Shown here piece after piece: positions 17,001 to 19,844 of a stretch of 19,844 nt of DNA (positions are counted from its first letter, which is position 1; the number at the start of each line of letters is the position of its first letter). Source of the DNA: Chthonomonas sp035294165 (GTDB taxonomy: Bacteria; Armatimonadota; Chthonomonadetes; Chthonomonadales; Chthonomonadaceae); NCBI RefSeq assembly GCF_035294165.1, contig NZ_DATGLN010000101.1, positions 1-19,844 on the forward strand. The letters run 5' to 3'. The notes under the pieces were generated by a model. The model did not search any database, had not been told where the DNA came from, and was given only the letters and a program-made list of their open reading frames with translations. A program made the translations under genes and the position numbers.

Positions 17001-17346
17001 CGATAAACTGTCCGTCTGGTGACCAGTGGGGGTCGAAATCGGTGGTGTTGCGAATGGTCAATCGGGTTGCTTTCCCCCCCTTTGAGGAGACCAGCCAAAG
17101 GCTTCCGCGGTACACAAAGCATATCTCTTTTCCATCCGGTGAGAGCGCAGGGGTGCTCATACCGAGAATAGGTTTTTCGGGAGGAAGGGCAAGAAGGTTC
17201 GTCTCATCTTGAGAACCTAATTCCTGCGGATGTTTAGCAAGGGGGAAAGCCAAGCTCTGTAGGGCTAGTATAAAAAAGATGCTGAAACTGAAAGCGCCAA
17301 AGAGCGCAGACCTTTTGAGCGCGCTCCGTTTGGCCATAGCGTTCAT
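14038..17346 (-). CDS. Tricorn-type protease (S41 family), exported
   Basis: Large peptidase that in Thermoplasma cuts peptides released by the proteasome. Here 1102 residues (tricorn is about 1071). An N-terminal hydrophobic segment (about 14-36) suggests a signal peptide, so it is probably periplasmic. Then come many SPDG-type beta-propeller blades (about 60-640), a tail with SSHSE (Ser744-His745), a PDZ domain (about 770-860, GDYILQVDGKPV) and the S41 core: LILDIRRNGGGNT, NSYSDAEIFA (Ser962-Asp963) and LENLGVKPDI (Glu1018). These match the tricorn catalytic residues Ser745, His746, Ser965, Asp966 and Glu1023 in type and spacing, so it should be active. The ATG at 17346 is chosen because AGGAGG lies seven bases before it; a GTG 42 bases upstream lacks a ribosome site and would precede that SD. 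Confidence 0.94.
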   Translation of the reverse strand: MNAMAKRSALKRSALFGAFSFSIFFILALQSLAFPLAKHPQELGSQDETNLLALPPEKPILGMSTPALSPDGKEICFVYRGSLWLVSSKGGKATRLTIRNTTDFDPHWSPDGQFIAFSSLRRGNFGIYIIPARGGEPRQVTYFSGSNWVTDWMPDGYHLLFYSAGRDTHTFAIFSIDLRDRSLKQLTHDTEPLRFAVSSPDGKQIAYTRSGQPWWRGWYRGSVAAQTMVEDLATGRVRQVLSTPAQQFWPLYAPDGRSLFITTIYGRSNTPNIWRVPLDGGPPQAVTHYTTDAVRWPSIARNGSLICYLYKGDIYTVKPDGSDAHPLTIYAPSDSPVQNTEQMVLHDGADESHLSPDGKTLALVLKGNIWLVPTTGGDAERLTNNIANNNDLTWSPDGTRIGFISDVGNQPDLYTIDVKTKQITRLTNDMAQESNTNWSPDGVYIAYAKAGPKPGLYVVRAAGGEPERMVAAGNGDNLYGTGINSFAWSPDSKWLAFSRMDRYGTRDIWVVPSVGGTPVNITAYPNNNADPQFTRDGKYLIFISDRNGTPQLFRLPLLKPGLEPKQPPNAPVQVKIDFDGITDRAELIQTPAPVDDYAITPDSKYIVFHANNNFWAVPVQGGSVTQLTSQGEPGGGIEFTPDGKRFFYLGANGTPRSLGAPPGPAGTPEVVNFNANYTFNRELLYLQAFNEFYRRFGAAFYDPSMNGVNWAALWEKYKPQLDGVGTPWEFANLLSEMVGEVNSSHSEISPAIASSGPQTATLGLKYDYNYLGPGLKVVSVMPDGPGDQPQSRINPGDYILQVDGKPVSMNEYYYQTLQDKAGKTVKLLVNTKPTEQGARTVEIKPITLGQWADLEYKNWVKQNRELVDKLSGGRLAYIHIRAMDQSSLRSFERDLYSIAMRKEGLILDIRRNGGGNTHNEVLRALDQKVYAYTKPRDGLLETQPLRAFTKPIVLLIDQNSYSDAEIFAASFEALKRGLVVGVPTPGYVIGTYEGTLVDGTHFRLPSWGYYTLSGQNLENLGVKPDIIVVNKPNDIAEHKDNQLIVAVQTLLRELPPVSNSEENPPVVLRSANDNPNGGSAADFHGIHGTYKPSNQSKLPINP

Positions 17347-17424
17347 GAACCAACCTCCTGTATGTTTTTGACGGTAACAGAATTTCACTTTTCTGCACCT
17401 TTTTCCTGCCAGCCTATCGCCCCT

Positions 17425-17547
17425 GTGAGATTAAGACTTCGACTCTCCGGCAGCCGCATCATCTACTTCGACCCAGAAACCGACTACGCTATCGTGGAAC
17501 AAGACCGCATAGAGTTTTCTATTAGTGAATTGAGAAGCAATAGATAG
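17425..17547 (+). CDS. Possible 40-residue ORF or gene remnant
   Basis: GTG-initiated frame whose centre reads SGSRIIYFDPETDYAIVEQD. Third positions are strongly biased to C and G like the neighbouring real genes, which is unexpected for intergenic DNA. No Shine-Dalgarno precedes the GTG and no family is recognised. It may be a small protein or the trace of a lost gene. Confidence 0.25.
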   Translation: MRLRLRLSGSRIIYFDPETDYAIVEQDRIEFSISELRSNR

Positions 17548-17604
17548 TATCATAACCATTAGCGGGATGGCGGCATCAGATACTGCAGCGTAGTGTGGGG
17601 GTAT

Positions 17605-17635
17605 TGCAGCTTATAAGGAGCGCTTATAAGCTGTA
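17605..17635. promoter_or_regulatory. Inverted repeat in the divergent intergenic region
   Basis: AGCTTATAAG (17608-17617) and CTTATAAGCT (17623-17632) are perfect complements around a five-base centre. Three more flanking pairs (one a wobble) bring the stem to 13 bp. No T run follows, so it is not a terminator. Position between two divergent genes suggests an operator, or a cruciform element. Confidence 0.45.
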
Positions 17636-17774
17636 GGGAAATTATAAAAAAATTATAGCAAAAATAGCGCAAAATTGAGAACAGGCCTTGCAGTCATACG
17701 TACATAGATATAACTTATAGATGTGATGCGCAGGGGACGGCAAGCCCTCCGCTTGGAAGAAAGGAGCGCTGTTT

Positions 17775-18989
17775 ATGATCTTTCAAGCAAAATGCCAGGC
17801 CATTCAGAGTGTAGTATGCTATTTGTCATGCCTATCTGGCCTATGCGGACTACTATGGTTAGCGCCTTCAGTACACGCACAGGTCTATTGCAATATCACC
17901 TTAGGCAATCCAGGAGAAGGACCTCCACAAGGCAATCTTTTTAGTGGAACTGACAACAATTTTACCGTCTCTGCCCCTACACAGTTCTTCGATCTAGCCT
18001 CTTTGGTTGTCACCATCAATGGTATAGTGGTGGATATTCTCCAGCCTCCGCCCGACGCTCCTATACCGCCCTATGCCCCAGTAAGCATATTGGTAACTTT
18101 CGATAGCACCCATTTCCCTGACGGTACTCAGATCACCCTCACAGCCATAGCGACAGATGCTGGAGGAAACCAGGCTACCGCAACACAATGGGGCATGGTG
18201 GTCAATAAAGCGCTGCTCTATGGTCGCAATGACTTCGAAACATCGCCCGGCGGGAACGGATGCACTGCAGCCACTAATCCACTGGCCGCAATGAACCATA
18301 CAATAACTACCAACACCACTTTGGGTTGGAGCGCAACAATGTTTTTGAACGCCCTAGGAGGTACGGTAACAGCACTGTATGTCAACACCCATGGAAATAA
18401 CAATCCACAGATAACTTCCGATTTGGATGAACTGAACGGAATTTGGGAGTACATTACCCCATCAACGCCACCTTTAGATGTACAAGAATATTGTGAAAGA
18501 CATCAAATCCCTATTAATATCGCTTTCCTAGATGCCTGTCAAACAGGGCAAAAGCAGGATTTTGCCTTAGCCCTTCTGCTTCCCTATCGCGGAATAAGCA
18601 ATCCACCCCTATTTGGTAACGATGCCATAGATCAGGCTGAAGTTGGTTGGGCGGTCAATTGCTTAGTACCTTATACAAACGCTGACTCAAGTCAGTTTTG
18701 GAATGCGTTGGCAAACGGGAGGCCCGTTTATGCTGCACGAGATGCCGCTGTAAACGCACAGTATCAGGCCTATTTACCCTTATACCAACAGGGAGCACCG
18801 TGGCCAGATACTTGGCCGAATCCACTTGGTGGCGCTTTACCACCTCCTCTAAATCTGTTGCCTCCGGCTCTTAATGATAATCAATGCCAGCTTTTCGCTT
18901 GTGTTTGGGGAGACTATTATGCTACTCTCCATGGTGTATACACAGGGAATTCAAATACATCTGCTAACATATGGTATCTCATACCCTAG
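17775..18989 (+). CDS. Secreted caspase/CHAT-like protein with Ig-like N-terminal region
   Basis: 404 residues. A signal peptide (about 1-35, ending VHAQ) leads to an Ig-like beta region (about 50-145, with FPDGTQITLTAIATDAGGN). The C-terminal part looks like the caspase-haemoglobinase fold: a hydrophobic strand ending LYVNTHGNN (His206-Gly207), then INIAFLDACQTGQ (Asp253-Ala254-Cys255) 49 residues later. This is the His-Gly / Asp-x-Cys dyad plan and spacing of caspases, gingipains and CHAT proteases. Further on AEVGWAVNCLVPYTNADSSQFWNALANG resembles the strand and helix after the catalytic Cys in this clan. No exact family is recognised. AAGGAG precedes the ATG. It is 36 bases upstream of another secreted-protein gene. 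Protease activity is inferred from the motifs. Confidence 0.75.
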   Translation: MIFQAKCQAIQSVVCYLSCLSGLCGLLWLAPSVHAQVYCNITLGNPGEGPPQGNLFSGTDNNFTVSAPTQFFDLASLVVTINGIVVDILQPPPDAPIPPYAPVSILVTFDSTHFPDGTQITLTAIATDAGGNQATATQWGMVVNKALLYGRNDFETSPGGNGCTAATNPLAAMNHTITTNTTLGWSATMFLNALGGTVTALYVNTHGNNNPQITSDLDELNGIWEYITPSTPPLDVQEYCERHQIPINIAFLDACQTGQKQDFALALLLPYRGISNPPLFGNDAIDQAEVGWAVNCLVPYTNADSSQFWNALANGRPVYAARDAAVNAQYQAYLPLYQQGAPWPDTWPNPLGGALPPPLNLLPPALNDNQCQLFACVWGDYYATLHGVYTGNSNTSANIWYLIP

Positions 18990-18993
18990 TAGG

Positions 18994-19021
18994 TTCTCCG
19001 TTACCAATTAATTAAGGAGAA
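18994..19021 (+). promoter_or_regulatory. Pairing that could mask the downstream Shine-Dalgarno
   Basis: TTCTCC (18994-18999) is complementary to GGAGAA (19016-19021), which contains the ribosome site of the ATG at 19026; loop 16 bases, AT-rich. Only six base pairs, so weak. Confidence 0.25.
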
Positions 19022-19025
19022 AGCC

Positions 19026-19844
19026 ATGAAACGTTATCTTTATCCTGCTATAACTACCTTAGGCATCTTTGTGTGGAGTAGCCTTGCCTCGGCAACCGCT
19101 TTCGGACAAACAACCTCCCCACAGCCTCTTAACTTGCCCAAACCATCCGCTGCCGACATCGGCAAGACCCTCCTCTTCACCCGCTACGACATGAAACCGG
19201 AGAAGGCCATAGCAGAAAGTGACCAACTGCTTCATCGTCTTGGCCTAGCTCATGAACGACAGCCTTCTCGGGTGAGGGTAACTTACAGTACTAACCAAGA
19301 AAGGGTAGTAGAGGTTGAATGGCCTGCTAAGCTACCGGAGGAGGCAGACCCTCGATATGTCGCAGATTTCGATAGCCTACATGGGCTGTTGGTTCATTTT
19401 ATGAACTATGCTGCTTTTTACCATCAAGTGAAAGGCTATGGGGATAACCGGCGAGATAGGATAGAGACGGATAGACAGGCGCGTTGGTTATTGCTGCAGT
19501 ACGCGCGCTGTTTAGAGCCAAGCCTCCCAAAGAATGCAGACGTAGTCCTACTATGGATGCATCCACCGAGAAGCGGGATGAGTAAAGATGCTATAGAAGG
19601 CAGTGTGGGTTTGCCCTTCCCGGGCGGATATGCGTTTGGAACAACCGACATAGCCCGAACCTACGGCATACCCTTGATAGAGATGACGTTATCACGTCAT
19701 ACGGGAGCCTTAGTAGAGGCGTCTGTAGGTTATCCCCCCGCACCAGGAAGCCTGCGTATAGACCCTCCAGTTGTCCATATTACCAAAGACCAGGCGGCTA
19801 AAAGCGCTCTAGAAGCCCTTAAACAGGCCATTACACAAGGTCAT
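19026..19844 (+). CDS. Secreted protein of unknown function, cut by window end
   Basis: Open for 273 codons to the last base, with no stop. A signal peptide is clear at about 1-28 (MKRYLYPAITTLGIFVWSSL, then ASATAFGQ). The rest has no family I recognise. Notable parts are a Trp/Tyr-containing helical middle (about 120-160), the segment VVLLWMHPPRSGMS, and a last visible part ITKDQAAKSALEALKQA that loosely resembles a PepSY-type helix. AAGGAG precedes the ATG. It starts 36 bases after the caspase-like gene with no terminator between them, so the two are probably one operon and may act together outside the cytoplasm. Confidence 0.8.
   Translation, partial: MKRYLYPAITTLGIFVWSSLASATAFGQTTSPQPLNLPKPSAADIGKTLLFTRYDMKPEKAIAESDQLLHRLGLAHERQPSRVRVTYSTNQERVVEVEWPAKLPEEADPRYVADFDSLHGLLVHFMNYAAFYHQVKGYGDNRRDRIETDRQARWLLLQYARCLEPSLPKNADVVLLWMHPPRSGMSKDAIEGSVGLPFPGGYAFGTTDIARTYGIPLIEMTLSRHTGALVEASVGYPPAPGSLRIDPPVVHITKDQAAKSALEALKQAITQGH

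Larger units (their letters stand above)
17347..17774. other. Divergent intergenic region
   Basis: Separates the minus-strand tricorn gene from the + strand caspase-like gene. It holds the tricorn ribosome site, a possible 40-codon reading frame (17425-17547), an inverted repeat (17605-17635) and an AT-rich stretch (17637-17680). A possible promoter toward the caspase-like gene is TTGCAG (17688-17693) with TAACTT 17 bases later; quality is low. Confidence 0.6.

Noticed and set aside
17347..17388. GTG start giving a 1116-residue tricorn protein
   Set aside because: The true Shine-Dalgarno AGGAGG would lie inside the coding region, and the added residues are polar and precede a normal signal peptide.

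Overview
The window reads as an ordinary chromosomal stretch of a free-living, probably thermophilic or soil-type bacterium outside the best-studied phyla. The mix of genes (an rny-ymdB pair, a Tat-exported Gfo/Idh/MocA oxidoreductase, PilZ proteins, a bacterial tricorn protease, a PEP-CTERM-like protein, many secreted hypotheticals) reminds me of Armatimonadota such as Chthonomonas. That assignment is an inference from gene style; no rRNA or other marker here proves it.

Layout. Positions 10-3428 form one + strand operon: RNase Y, a YmdB-type metallophosphoesterase, and a secreted protein with a Gly/Pro/Tyr-rich tract and a PKD-like end. A terminator closes it and is followed closely by a Ca2+/H+ antiporter (3545-4594). 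A phosphoesterase/phospholipase C-family gene (about 4591-6525) comes next; it carries a nonsense codon and two frameshifts and is best called a pseudogene. After it lies the first copy of a palindromic dispersed repeat (6552-6645). Positions 6784-9784 are a cyclic-di-GMP block: a YcgR-like PilZ protein, a small PilZ protein, and an HD-GYP/GAF/GGDEF protein whose HD-GYP metal ligands are changed while its GGDEF motif is intact. A terminator with a visible competing pairing sits just before a Tat-signal oxidoreductase (9872-11290). An 857-base gap (11291-12147) holds the second, richer copy of the repeat and no convincing gene.

Positions 12148-12705 encode a small exported protein with a PEP-CTERM-like tail, then a strong terminator. 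An ArsB/SLC13-like membrane transporter (12811-14070) converges on, and overlaps by 33 bases, a large minus-strand tricorn-type protease (14038-17346). A roughly 430-base divergent intergenic region with a 13-bp inverted repeat separates the tricorn gene from a + strand pair: a secreted caspase/CHAT-like protein with an Ig-like N-terminal part and a His-Gly/Asp-Ala-Cys dyad (17775-18989), and a secreted protein of unknown function that runs off the window (19026 onward).

No tRNA, rRNA, CRISPR array, insertion sequence or phage gene was seen. The items most worth following are the secreted caspase-like gene with its uncharacterised partner, the probable conversion of an HD-GYP/GGDEF hybrid to a cyclase-only enzyme, the candidate attenuator at 9792-9853, and the two-copy modular palindromic repeat.
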